A DNA stretch of 64,000 bases, taken from contig NC_081406.1 of the NCBI RefSeq assembly GCF_030272615.1, positions 212,388,997 to 212,452,996 of the forward strand, written 5' to 3'. This DNA is from Cryptomeria japonica. Taxonomy: Eukaryota; Streptophyta; Pinopsida; Cupressales; Cupressaceae. The notes beneath the pieces are model-generated. The model did no database searches. It was not told where the DNA came from and was given only the letters and a program-made list of their open reading frames with translations. The first letter of the stretch is position 1, and each line of letters begins with the position of its first letter. The position numbers and the translations under genes were made by a program. Shown here piece by piece: positions 21,993-32,923 of this stretch.

Positions 21993-24172
21993 AAGGCTAG
22001 GAGTATGTTGAGTGGTGCTGGTCTCGAACAAAAGTTTTGGGCTGAAGCTATTGCCACTACTTGCTACCTTATTAACAGGTCTCCTACATCAGCTCTTGTT
22101 GATAAAACGCCTATGGAAGCATGGTCAGGTCACAAGCCTTCATTGAGACATCTTAGAGTTTTTGGTTGCGAGGCATATGCACATGTGCCAAAGGAGAAGC
22201 GAACAAAGTTGGAGAACAAGGCTGTGAAATGTATCTTCATCGGGTATAGTTATGGTGTGAAAGGATACAAGCTTTGGGACCCTATTGCACAAAAGGTAAT
22301 TCACAGTAGAAGTGTTATTTTTAGAGAAATTAAGTCTCCTTCTGTTACATTGCAGCAAGAACAGACTAAAAAAGAAGATGTGATTCAACTTCCTTCTACA
22401 CCTGAAAGAGTTGAATCGAGACCCCTAGATAGGCAAGAATTTGAGGAGAGCTCGTCTAGCTCTGAATCTTCAGAAGAGGAGGAAGAACCTCCAACTCAGC
22501 TTGTTCGAAGGTCTACAAGACATAGACAACCACCTGAAAGGTATTCACCTGATGATTGGAGATGTATTTTTGCTCTGAATACTAGTGTGGATGAACCGAA
22601 ATCTGTAGAAGAGGCATTAGGTATGAATGATGCAGAATCCTGGAAGATTGCTATGGAGGAAGAAATGACAGCTTTGAAAAAGAATGATACATGGGATCTT
22701 GTACCATTGCCTGAAGGACGAAAACCTGTTGGTTGTAAATGGGTGTTCAAGAAAAAGATTGGTTCAGATGGAAGCATTGAGAAGTATAAAGCAAGGTTGG
22801 TTGCAAAAGGCTACTCTCAGGTTGAGGGTGTTGATTACGGTGAGATATTTTCTCCTGTTGCAAAAATGACGTCCATTAGATTTTTGCTTTCTATTGCTAC
22901 TGCTTATGATTTAGAGGTTGAGCAAATGGATGTGAAAACTGCTTTCCTTCATGGTGATTTAGAGGAAGATATTTATATGACACAGGCGGAGCACTATGTG
23001 GTGAAAGGCAAAAGTAATTTGGTGTGTAAATTGAAGAAATCTTTGTATGGCCTCAAACAAAGTCCTAGGATGTGGTACCAAAAATTTGATACATATGTGT
23101 TGAGTTTGGGATTTGAACGTTCTAAATCAGATCACTGTGTTTATTATAAATCTGATGGTGATCATTTCTTATTCATTGCATTGTATGTTGATGATATGTT
23201 ATTCATTGGTAAAGGGAAAGGTATGATTTCAGAACTGAAGTCTCAACTCGCTGCTAAATTTGAAATGAAAGATCTTGGTGCAGCAAAGCACATTCTTGGG
23301 ATGGAAATTAGAAGAGATAGGGTAAACAGAAAGCTATGGCTAGGCCAGAGTAAGTATGTGAATTCAGTGTTACAGAGGTTCAACATGCAGAATTGTAGAC
23401 CATTGAGTGTTCCTTTTACAGTTGGAATGAAACTATCTATTTCAGATTGTCCTACATCCCCATTGGAGATGGAAGACATGAGCAGAGTGCCTTACCAGAG
23501 TGCGGTTGGAAGCTTGATGTATGCTATGGTCTGTACTAGACCAGACATTGCCCAAGCAGTGGGAGTACTTTCTAGATATATGTCTAATCCTGGTAGAGTT
23601 CATTGGGATGCAGTCAAAAGAGTCTTCAGATATTTGAAGGGTACTTCAGAGTATTCTTTGTGTTATCATGGTAATTCAGTTGGAGACATGACTTCCCTTG
23701 ATATCCATGGTTATGTGGATTCAGATTGGGCAGGTGATATTGATAGCAGAAGATCCACCAGTGCTTATGTGTTTACTTTGTTTGGTGGTGCAATTAGTTG
23801 GATGAGTAAGCGACAAGTTGTGGTTGCTTTATCCACTACTGAAGCAGAGTATATGGCAGCTACTCATGCTTGTAAAGAGGCCATTTGGCTTAAGAGACTG
23901 TGTTCGGATATTGGAATAAAACAAGGTACAGTGACAGTTTACTGTGACAGTTAGAGTGCAATTAGCCTAGCTAAGAACCCGACATTTCATGCCTGGACCA
24001 AACATATTGATGTTCAGTATCATTTTGTTAGAGATATGGTCGAAGATGGTAGGGTGAAGCTGGTTAAGGTGGAAACATTGATGAATGTTGCAGATGCTTT
24101 AACTAAGGCTGTGAGCACAGAGAAGTTCAGATGGTGTTTAGAGTCTATGGGCCTTATGGCCCCTAGCAATTG
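21993..24172 (+). pseudogene. R2 pol: integrase C-terminus, RT and RNase H with one stop
   Basis: A single frame runs 21993-24172 and is broken only by a TAG at 23953 inside CDS*SAI, where relatives have CDNQSA-like text. The first part is the end of the integrase core (KARSMLSGAGL, then FWAEAIATTCYLINRSP) and its C-terminal region (LRHLRVFGCEAY). An acidic Ser/Glu linker and a basic patch follow. RT is complete: WKIAMEEEMTAL, GCKWVFKKK, KARLVAKGYSQ, MDVKTAFLHGDL and an intact ALYVDDML. RNase H has YVDSDWAGD, STTEAEYMA and the motif with the stop. The frame lacks its own start and regulatory leader, so it probably yields no product despite the good RT. Confidence 0.9.
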
Positions 24173-24229
24173 ATTCATTGTGTTGACATTCCCTTCCGCT
24201 CATGCAAGGTGTTCGACAAGTGGGAGATT
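24173..24229 (+). other. R2 3' end of the internal region with purine tract
   Basis: A short untranslated stretch ends CAAGTGGGAGATT directly before the 3' LTR. GTGGGAGATT serves as the polypurine tract, as is typical of Tnt1-like Copia elements. Confidence 0.7.
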
Positions 24230-25124
24230 TGTTGGGAAAAATGGTGTCTCAACCTTGCATTTATGTGAGGTTACTATTTATAGTAAGTTTTCATTTGAGC
24301 ACGAAATGGTGCGAAACTCTCCCTAAAGCTTCTGGTTGGCTAGATAAGCATTCCGGTAAAGTTGCATCGCAAGGTCACAGCTAGTTTTGAAGATATTAAT
24401 GTTTTCATCTTGAAGGGGTGCAATAAAATATTTAAACTTAATTTTGGGGACTTTAGAGGCTCTGAAATGCTCTGAAAAGTTGCCGTAACCGGCGAAGCGG
24501 GTTATGAGGTGATAGAGCACTTCGCGAGCTTTCCGACGCTTCAAACGGTTCATCAATCGGACACCCAGTTCTCAAGTTATGGCCTCCGGAAGTTTGTACT
24601 CTTGAAATAGGAAAAATAATTTATATCGAATACATAAATGAGCTGTAAAAAGGGAGTGAAACGTGTTGATGTGTGCTTTAACATGTCATAGGGCATCTAG
24701 AAGGGAGATAAGGTCAGCTACACCTTATTGGGTGGGTTTAGCCCATGGTTTTGTAATAACGTTTGACGGTTTCCTGTATTGTATCTCCTATTTATGAGGT
24801 GTGTGAGATAGAGGTTGTGTGTAAGAGTCTTATGGCTATTGAGTTGCCTCTGAATCTCTGATTAGTGGTACTCCTGCGAAGAGCTTGCTCTGCAAGTATG
24901 TTGTAATCTGTTTTTGATTGCTGAATAAAATATTGAGCTGCTTTTGGAGGGTGGGGTTTTTCTCCTGAAAGGGTTTTCCCCACATAAATCACTGTGTTGT
25001 GGTATGAATGCTATTATATCTATTTCTATTTTCTGTAACTGTTGTAACAATCTGAAAAAGTTTTGCATTACCCTCCTCTCAAGGTTAGTGTAGGAAGTTG
25101 TTTCCGCTACTTTACTTTCTTACA
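24230..25124 (+). repeat. R2 3' LTR
   Basis: Complete LTR of 895 bp, TGTTGGG to TTACA. It differs from the 5' copy at few positions, mostly C/T and G/A changes, such as GAAGCAGG against GAAGCGGG. Confidence 0.92.
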
Positions 25125-25129
25125 AAAGT

Positions 25130-25646
25130 AATATCATGCAATGTTTAGTAGATGGTTTTTAAAGCATTCTTGGAGGAAAGGAGATAATGGTAAAAGGGTT
25201 CGGGGTTTATGAACTGGTACAGAGCAGAGCTATAACCAGAACTCTTTTTGGCATTGTAGATGCATTTTGTGAGTTCATCATTACTATTTTATCTTAGCAG
25301 AAGCTTGTAGTTAGTGAGACTCTTTTGTGTTGAATAGTGTTCTCTAGGCAGTTTTCCTTCCTGCATGTGTAGGCCCCCATGCTATGTAATATCTTTCATA
25401 TGGCCAGTGAATTGATATTGTGGGTCACAAATCCCACCATGGTTTTTCCTCTTTGAGGTTTTCCATGTATAAAATTTGTGTGTTATGGTGTTCATTCATG
25501 TGGCTATTTTATTTACTTCATGTTATATGTTTCTTCATTTACTGGTTTATATGTGTATGTTATAAAAGGTTAAAATCTTGTTTTACCGGAAGAACACTTA
25601 TTCACCACACCCCTCTCAGTGTTCTTGGATTCATTGTATTCCAACG
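25130..25646 (+). repeat. N1 3' LTR, right part
   Basis: It resumes the N1 LTR after R2 (AATATCATGCAATG) and matches 16308-16835, including GTGAGACTCTTTTGTG and the block CTTCCTGCATGTGTAGGCCC. The C run of the 5' copy is here CACCACACCCC. It ends ATTCCAAC followed by G, where CA is expected. Confidence 0.88.
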
Positions 25647-26699
25647 GGTATTATGCTCTCCCCTTCAATGGGTGATTAGAAAACCAAACTCTCTTCTTTC
25701 ATGCTTTCATTTATTTCTTGTAATTAAATCCTTTAGAAGGTCTTCCCTCCCGAGTTGCCCTTAGGGTGCCATTAAGGCTGGTGAGAGGGGAACGACCTAA
25801 GTGGCAACGACCAAAGCCAAGTAATCCAAGACACTATAAATAAATGCGTATGTGATGAAAATCATATGCAACGAGTGTTACATGTTGTCACAATGACGTT
25901 ATGCCTCCCTCAGTGCCTATATGGTATGTTAAAATCTATAGAGTGCAACCTCTATAGACTGGGAGACCTCCCTCAATGGAGTATAAAACATTGCTGATTG
26001 TGACCACTCGAACGGAAGCTTGTCTAAACACCATAGAAATTAGAAGTCTAGCTGAGTCAGTAACCAGACACTTATTTTATCATAGTGCAAGGGTGGGGAA
26101 GAATCCACCCCCAAGACACTCACCATATATCTCCCAGGATAATGAGCCAATTGAGGAGCAATCTTCTTTGGTCTAATTTCCAGAAAAAAGGCAAAAAAAT
26201 GGGCGCACGTTATAGTGTGACGAGGTTGTTTGAGATATCAAAGTATCAAGATGTGGTCTGTGATATTACTTGTGACCTTTTGACCTTAGGAGAGTCTTCT
26301 TGATGTGATATCGAATTTCTCAAATACAACAAAAAGAAAATGGGGTCTTGAAAAAGACTCCAACATTCATGGGAATTTGAAAAAAGTTCCTTAGACAAGT
26401 ATTTTTTTCATAGTTTTATTCTTTTTGAGGTGTTTATTGTGTCCTTTTCTACATTTCAATAAGCTCAAACATCTTAGAAAATACCAAAAACAAAGAGGAA
26501 TCTCAACCAAAGTTTTGTCAAAAACATCAACAAGATCAAATCCCTCAACAAAGTCAAGTTTCAATATCAACAAGATCAAAACCCTACAACAAACAAGCTT
26601 GTCAACATCAACATCAAATCAAACTTGTGCAACATTATAGAAATGAAGAAAACATCTTACATATTGTGATCTTAGGTTCAAACCAACCAAGCAAACATC
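25647..26699 (+). other. G2 internal region after N1, non-coding
   Basis: About 1 kb with no gene that I recognise. It contains CCTCCCGAGTTGCCCTTAGG and other moderately GC-richer text, then an A-rich stretch up to the ATG at 26700. Short frames here are not supported by any motif. Confidence 0.5.
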
Positions 26700-27441
26700 A
26701 TGGATTGGCATTATGCATTTCATAGGGAAGGTGAAGAATTCATCTCTTCCATTCCTATTCCATCACCATCTATAGAAACATTAGCTCAACAAATCAACAC
26801 TTTGCAACAAGAAATGAGAGACATGAGTAGTCCTAGAAACCATAGGGGCTGGTTAGAAAATATGATGAGGGAAGTGATAACCACAAAGGAATCATTATCA
26901 GGCCAACCTTCTTCTTCTTGTGAGACCATTCAATCATACCAACCTTCATTCTTCAACAAAATTATTCCTACCTTAATTCAACCAACATTAGAGTCATGTC
27001 AACCTTATTTCAACCCAACATATCAATCATACCAATCATATCAACCCAACATTCAAAGTACCTCTTTCAACCAAAATCAAACCCCTTTCAACCAAAGTCC
27101 AAATCAAAATTCATTCAACCAAAATCAAACCTCTTTCACCCAAAATCATACTCCTTTCAACCAAAATCCAAATCAACCATATGTATCTACCATTTCATCA
27201 TCCCCTAAAGTCACACATGAACAATCCACACCATCTCTACCCAATAAGACAGTCTCCCAAGGGGTATCCATAGCACAAATCCAATCTAATTCAAGTCATG
27301 ATTCAGACGATCTCATTCAAAATCCTTCGTCATCAAGTCAAAAGGTTGAAACCTTCCAAAAATCTCCCATGCAAACTCCGCCATGTCAGGAGGACAATCC
27401 AAAATTAGAAGAAATCAATCATGAAATTGTGATGCTAAAAA
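26700..27441 (+). CDS. G2 ORF: Gln/Asn-rich low-complexity protein
   Basis: An ATG-initiated frame (MDWHYAFHREGEEF) with 247 codons before the likely LTR insertion. A short helix (IETLAQQINTLQQEMRDM, about residues 27-44) is followed by a Gln/Asn/Ser/Pro-rich region with repeats of FNQNQT and FNQNPNQ (residues 117-160). It lacks the gag core and zinc knuckle. The frame reaches 27470 only by reading into the inserted LTR. After the LTR, a frame with QESYDDPLNLF (near 28550) may be its continuation. It may be the remnant of a Gypsy gag N-terminus; the function is unknown. Confidence 0.5.
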
Positions 27442-28486
27442 TGTTTAGTATAAGAGGCATACACATATAATGAGACAATAAAGTATAATTGAAAACCTTA
27501 ATTTCAAAACTAAATCAAAGATGCAAACCATAAGCCTTCCTTGAAATGTCCCATTTTCCTCTATTCTTGAGGACCTTGAAGGTGTTAGATTGATGGGCTC
27601 TCAGCGGGGCAATGACCTCCAAAGTGACAACTCAAGAGTTGAGTAGCTATTTGACCATGATTGACTATGGAGATGATATGAAATGCATGATTTAAGAAAC
27701 TAGATTAATATGCTATGATAAATCCAAAAGCTAATTACTAGATAATTGAAATGCAAATTGCCTATAGTAATGATGTCTAAATTGATTTGAGATGGGATCC
27801 TTATTACTCCAAAATGGGGGATATTTATAGGAATTCCAAGGCCAAAGTTGAGGTGGCAGGAATCGACAGTCCAAATTTGATATGAAGATATCAAGGGCCA
27901 AGATTGAGGAAGTTGGAGAAGACGTTGGAGGAAGGGACACTTGTCATCTCTGTGGTGACAAGTGTTAAGGAGCCTTTCTCATGAGAGGGCAAGTGTCCAA
28001 GGGAGAAGACATGTGGTAAAAGTGCCATGTGTCTCAAGGAGAGAATATCCACACCATGGGAGGTTAGGATAAGGAGGTTAGGATGTGCAAGATAGGATAG
28101 GGTTAGTTAGATCCAAGATTAGATTGAATGGGTTAAGTTAGGGGATGGTTAGGCTGGGTGGTTAAAGTTAGGAGCCATGTGCTCATTTGAATTTAGAATT
28201 TCAAATAATTGGAAAATTGTAATTAATCTCAACAAACTTGAGTTTGTTAATCTTAATTAGGGATTAGAAGAATTGATTAATATGGGGAGACATTAATTAA
28301 TTTACAATTAATTAATCAAAGGGGGATATGAGATGAACTATATAAATAAATCATTTAGATTTATTTACTAGTAGATGAATAGAGAAATTAATTAAATTGC
28401 TTGTGAATTCAATTAATTGGGAAGGGGAATTAATCAAATAACTGCGTATTTAATTAACTATCTTCAGACCATTTTTAGGTTATACA
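27442..28486 (-). mobile_element. Probable solo LTR in G2, minus orientation
   Basis: On the minus strand it starts TGTATAACCTAAAAATGG at 28486, which echoes the TGTAGACACCTAAAAATG start of G1 and G2 LTRs, and ends ACTAAACA at 27442. It is AT-rich with TTAATTAA text near its start, like those LTRs. A coding-looking frame exists on both sides. The flanks (TAAAA or AAAAA against TAAAT) do not give a clean duplication, so the ends are approximate. Confidence 0.45.
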
Positions 28487-28815
28487 TAAATAAATCAAGA
28501 TCAAGAACAAACCTTTTCATCATACCATCAAGATCTCGTCGACCAAGAGTCTTATGATGATCCCCTCAATCTTTTCTATTCCACTCATAATAACACCCTT
28601 GTTTAACAAGAGAAAGATGTCATTCAAGTACCATCCAACATCCACCTCCTAAACAAGATCCCATTATCATTTCTCCTAGTCTCCCTCATAATTCCAATAC
28701 ACAAGTTGTTCATGAACCCCTTATCAATGAAATCACCAATCCAGATCATACTACACAGGACAACTTATTAACAATGGTATGTGCACCATCATCAAATGCC
28801 AATATCATGACAGAA

Positions 28816-28939
28816 ACAAGCATAACACTAGCTAATGAAATCAACACCCATAATGTTACATCATCTTCTTCAAGCACAAGCATAACACCAGCTAATAAGA
28901 TCAACACTTGGTTGGCTTCATCATACTCTTCAAGTGCAT
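28816..28939. repeat. 60-bp tandem repeat, two copies
   Basis: ACAAGCATAACACTAGCTAA at 28816 recurs as ACAAGCATAACACCAGCTAA at 28876, exactly 60 bp later. Each unit ends with CTCTTCAAG-like text, and a weak third start (GGCATAACACCCGCT) appears at 28951. Confidence 0.85.
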
Positions 28940-30356
28940 GAATAAAAATAGGCATAACACCCGCTCATGTCACAAATTCAAAACCAAAATCTATTTGCCT
29001 CATACAAGAACACTTGAAATACTAGGGGCAAGAAGGTCTACCACAACTGGATTGATTTGAAAATAAGGAGACTATAGCAGACACTGTACATGAAAGACTC
29101 CTAGTTGTCTATCCTATTGAAAAAGACAAGTTCATCCAACTCTTCAAACAAAGACCAATGAATTATCTACACAAATTTCATACCAACTCAATAACAACAT
29201 GCACCTAAAAAGATATTACATTCAAGGGTGGGTTCATTTTAATTTTTAGTACTGCATTTGCATATTTCTTTACTGCATTGCATATCTTCATTTCAAAGTA
29301 CATCATAGTTGCTTTCATATCACCATTGCACAACATATAGTTGCATATCATTATTGCTTTCTCATATAGTTGCATCAATAAAAACATGATGATTGTCTGA
29401 GTCATTCACTTATTTTCACTGAAAGGAACGAGGGTTGTCTCATTTCCTAGATACTTGTTCATGAAGCCTTTAGGAGGTCTTTAGTCATTCATCTTCAATG
29501 TCACCTTGTGAAAAAGCTTTATCCTTGGTCATAGTTTCACTATCAAGTCTTGTTACCCAAAATCTATCAATTTCTATATCTCACACATTACTCAAAAGCT
29601 CTAAGTCATTACGAATACCTAGTTGGTCATGTGGCTAGTGAAAAATCCAATATTCTGCTTCAGCACCACTGTAATTGTCATACCCAAGTAGGTTTCATTA
29701 CTTCCAAGTCAAGGAAAGAAAATAAAAGAAAAAAGTGTTATGCCAATATCCATCTCAAAGCAAAAAGAGCAAAGAGATATAGCTGAAATACCATGCATAC
29801 AAGTGCAATAAAAAGCTTGACTATGGGAAATGCGAATAACTCCATCAGGGTTATGGACGCCTACTGATAATGGAGCAATATTCGAGAGATTATGGTGTAT
29901 AACCTCGTCAGAGCCCTAAAATCTTGCTGGCAGTGAGGCTCTATCTAGGATGCGTTTGAAGTTAGAATAACTCACGTAGCTGGCCACATAGGATTCCAAG
30001 GGTCTTTGATGGTTATAAGAGTCAGAATAAACTCAAATGTACACACATAGGAAAAAGAAGATCAAAGTTTCAAGAATTGATGAAGAAGTTTTCTGCACCT
30101 CCATTCATAAATCTTGGTTACATAGTGTGTTAGGTTGAATGGTCTGAGGTTTTCTAAGAATGGATTAAATCCTCTCTGAAATGTTTTGCACCTTTGATCC
30201 AATTAGTGCATTTCAAAATGAAAGACGCGCACACTCATCTTTGTTCGAATAGGAACTGCATCCTGCATTAGCATACCTTATATCGAAAATTCATTGTCTG
30301 CATATGCATTGCCTAGATCATCATGTCATATAGGTCTGCATACTTGGGGGCATAGT

Positions 30357-30530
30357 TGAAAAAAATCCTGAAAAAATCAAAACATTCAGATAAAGTCCTG
30401 AAAAAAAAATAAAAAACATTCAGATAAAGTCTTGAAAAAATCCTAAACATATAGAAAATGTCCAAAATCAATCCAAAAACATTCAAATATCAATCCACAA
30501 AATCCAAAAACATTCAAATATCAATTAAAA
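30357..30530. repeat. A-rich imperfect tandem array
   Basis: AACATTCAGATAAAGTC and the related AACATTCAAATATCAATCCA recur with variable A-run spacers of 30-40 bp. The array looks like slippage expansion within G2. Confidence 0.7.
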
Positions 30531-31494
30531 ACTTGGAATAAATTGTCTCGCAAGAATCCAACACCCTAGCAGATATCCAACAAACACTTCGCATGAAGTT
30601 AAACAAAGGATACAACTATCTTGTCAAAACAACTACAATCAAGCTAATCAACTATCTAATCTATCGAATCACAATCAAACTATCAACGTGATCAACATCT
30701 TGTCTTAAACAAAATCGGTACACTCGAAATCAGATAGGTCAGTCTTAAACGAGGTCCAAAACTTCTAAAACCAGACTATCAAAATCACATCAAACATATC
30801 AAAGCAAAGACACAAATCAATATGACTGCTGCATTTTTGTTCTAGTTGGTTTTATTTTTTTATCAAATTGGTGAAGATCATTTCTTTTAGCTACTCAAGG
30901 ATATCCAACAAGTGACTAGAGGAGTCGTGATGATCATGATCATTTTCTTTGTTTTCTGTTTGTGGTGTGAACCAATGAAGTTCTGGGGCAATAGTTCCAG
31001 TGGGTGTCTGTGATTGGTACGTTCATTCGGCAAGTATCCCATTAAGGATAACTATGCTTGTGACTACTGTACATACCTCGACCCGTGTTGTTATTCCTAG
31101 AATGGAGGGTTCACTCCTTGTCTGCTACATGTTTTTTTCTTTGCAATGAGATATCTATACATCTTGCTTCATTGTTACATAATAAGGCTCAATGATGATA
31201 ATGTGTTGCACTATGAATAAAGACAAGAAGACTATTCATCATCAATCATTTCAATTTATACTAATTGTTTCTGATCTCATCATGTTGATTGTATCAATCA
31301 AAATCACTCTCATCAAGCATCTTTTCTTCGATCAACTTGATGATTCTTTCTATCATTCTTTCATCTAACATGATCTCTCTCATCACTAAATTCCAATATT
31401 CTCATCTATTCTTTCTATCATTCTATCATTTCAACATTTCTATCTATCAATCAATTATTCTACATTATTCATCATATTTTGATCTATCATTTGT

Positions 31495-31585
31495 CTTATA
31501 TAGGATGTATGCTTCCTGAAACCAAACATTTTGATAATTTTTGTCTTATACCGGATGTGTCATTCCTGAAACCAAACTTCATCTT
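31495..31585. repeat. 50-bp duplication in G2
   Basis: TTGTCTTATATAGGATGTAT...TTCCTGAAACCAAACATTTT is followed by TTGTCTTATACCGGATGTGT...TTCCTGAAACCAAACTTCAT. There are two diverged copies. Confidence 0.75.
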
Positions 31586-31840
31586 TATTAGATCAATCCC
31601 ATCAATCTTACCAATCTATAAATCATTCTAACTATTTTTTCCCTCTAATTAAACTCATTCTTGTCACCAAGGTAACCATTCTTCCATCTCTCATCTAACA
31701 TTCTTCTTCTTTCGAGAGATCGTTCATGCCTTCAATGTACAAACAATCTCTTGAGGGGGCATTATAGCCTAAGTATCATTGGGCATATTAGGGCAAAAAA
31801 AAATTGTTTTCTTTGAAACAACGTTGTTTCGACATTGTGT

Positions 31841-31854
31841 CAAAGAGGGGCAAA
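31841..31854 (+). other. G2 polypurine tract
   Basis: CAAAGAGGGGCAAA directly precedes the TGTAGACACC start of the 3' LTR. This fixes the plus orientation of G2. Confidence 0.8.
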
Positions 31855-32923
31855 TGTAGACACCTAAAAATGTTTCATTAATTCTACACTAATTATTCAT
31901 CTATTTAATTAAGTAATTCTTTAATTATTTGATTAAATTAAATATTTCTTTTGATCATCACATCCAACATTTCTAATTATCGAATTTCTATCAATTCATC
32001 ATTTAATCAGTTAACCATATCTCAATTGTTAATTAAATATCAATTATTTAATTAATAATGATTTATTCTTTAATTAAATAATCTTTATTATTTAATTCAA
32101 TCTTCTAAGTTTAAAAAATTCTATTTAAATTATTTAAATTAATTAAATTCCTCCAATTCCCCAAATTATAATTCGAATTAATTCCATCTAATTTCATTAC
32201 TCTCAAATTCATATTCCCCAAATTCAAATTTCATATCATTCCAACTAATTTCATTTCTTCCAAATTCACATTTCACCAAATCTGAATTTCAGTTAATTTC
32301 ATGTCCATTTTAGCATTTGAATGACCAAATTCAAATCCAAATTGAAAATGAAAATCTAATTCAATTTCAAATTCCTACAACACATGCTAAATCAGAACTG
32401 ATTGATCAAATTAGTTGTCTAATTAGTTAACTCATCAATCATCCTTTTTAACTCAAAATCAACTTTTTATGACTAATCCATCAATTCAGTCTACTAATCC
32501 ATTGGTTCAGTCTTCTAATCCATCTATTCAGCCTTCTGATCAATCAAATGAGTTTACTAGCCAATCTATTCAGTTCACTCTCCAATCAGTCATGTTAACA
32601 AATCAATCATGACTAGTTCACCAATAAATCAATTTCAGTTATCTATCAATCAACACTTGATTTCTATTTCTCACCCCCTTTGTGTTGAAAATATATAAAT
32701 TAAGCATCATTTTCATCAATTCAATCTAGCATTCAGCTTCTAGTATCTAGCTTTTTTCAGAATCATAGTCTTCAAACAATTGTCTAATCTATGTAGGAAT
32801 CCCAATGCAACACCTTAGAGCCACCTACAAGCACAATTTGGAGAAGCACAATGGAAGCCACGATAGTTAAGGATGTGTTGATTCGTCCTTATTTCCTATT
32901 TTTGCATTAATGATTTTTAAGCA
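31855..32923 (+). repeat. G2 3' LTR, last few bases separated
   Basis: It begins TGTAGACACCTAAAAATG and shares its second half with 14593-15076. The match stops at GATTTTTAAGCA, some ten bases short of the LTR end seen at 15076 (GAGTACA). The minus-strand LTR that begins at 32924 is inserted here. Confidence 0.78.

Larger units (their letters stand above)
21152..25124 (+). mobile_element. R2: recent Copia element with a large 5' internal deletion
   Basis: It starts TGTTGGGAAAAATGG and ends TTACA, with a perfect target duplication AAAGT (21147-21151 and 25125-25129). The 5' LTR loses its last 60 or so bases and runs directly into integrase coding sequence at about 21989. The primer site, gag, protease and most of integrase are therefore gone. 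The rest of pol is nearly intact, which makes R2 one of the youngest insertions here. Confidence 0.93.
15921..25646 (+). mobile_element. N1: non-autonomous LTR element with ORF1/ORF2, split by R2
   Basis: LTRs at 15921-16835 and 20789-21151 plus 25130-25646 begin TGTTGGCAATTG and end ATTCCAACA (CG in the last copy). The primer site is TGGTATCGGAGC (16838). The interior has ORF1 (zinc knuckles) and a 5'-truncated ORF2, with no protease, integrase or RT. R2 is inserted in the 3' LTR with a perfect AAAGT duplication. Flanks GTTAT and GGTAT fit a 5-bp duplication. Confidence 0.87.
28487..31840 (+). other. G2 internal region without recognisable pol
   Basis: About 3.4 kb. The start (28490-28610) may continue the Gln-rich ORF. 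Further on, no frame carries protease, RT, RNase H or integrase motifs in either strand. It includes a 60-bp tandem repeat (28816-28939), an A-rich array (30357-30530) and a 50-bp duplication (31495-31585). Open frames of 60-80 codons are present but unsupported. Confidence 0.5.
14593..32923 (+). mobile_element. G2: large Gypsy-type element without visible pol
   Basis: Left end: the 3' portion of an LTR (14593-15076) with a primer site. Right end: purine tract and 3' LTR (31841-32923). The shared LTR block includes GAGTTTACTAGCC and GAGAAGCACAATGGAAGCCACG in both copies. After removing N1 (15921-25646) and the probable solo LTR (27442-28486), about 6 kb of internal sequence remains. It has only one notable ORF and no protease, integrase or RT motif. 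This fits a LARD-like non-autonomous element or a very decayed one. G1 interrupts its 5' LTR. Confidence 0.7.

Noticed and set aside
28487-31840. tRNA or other structural RNA genes in the G2 interior
   Set aside because: I looked for A-box/B-box-like text and cloverleaf arms and saw none that hold.
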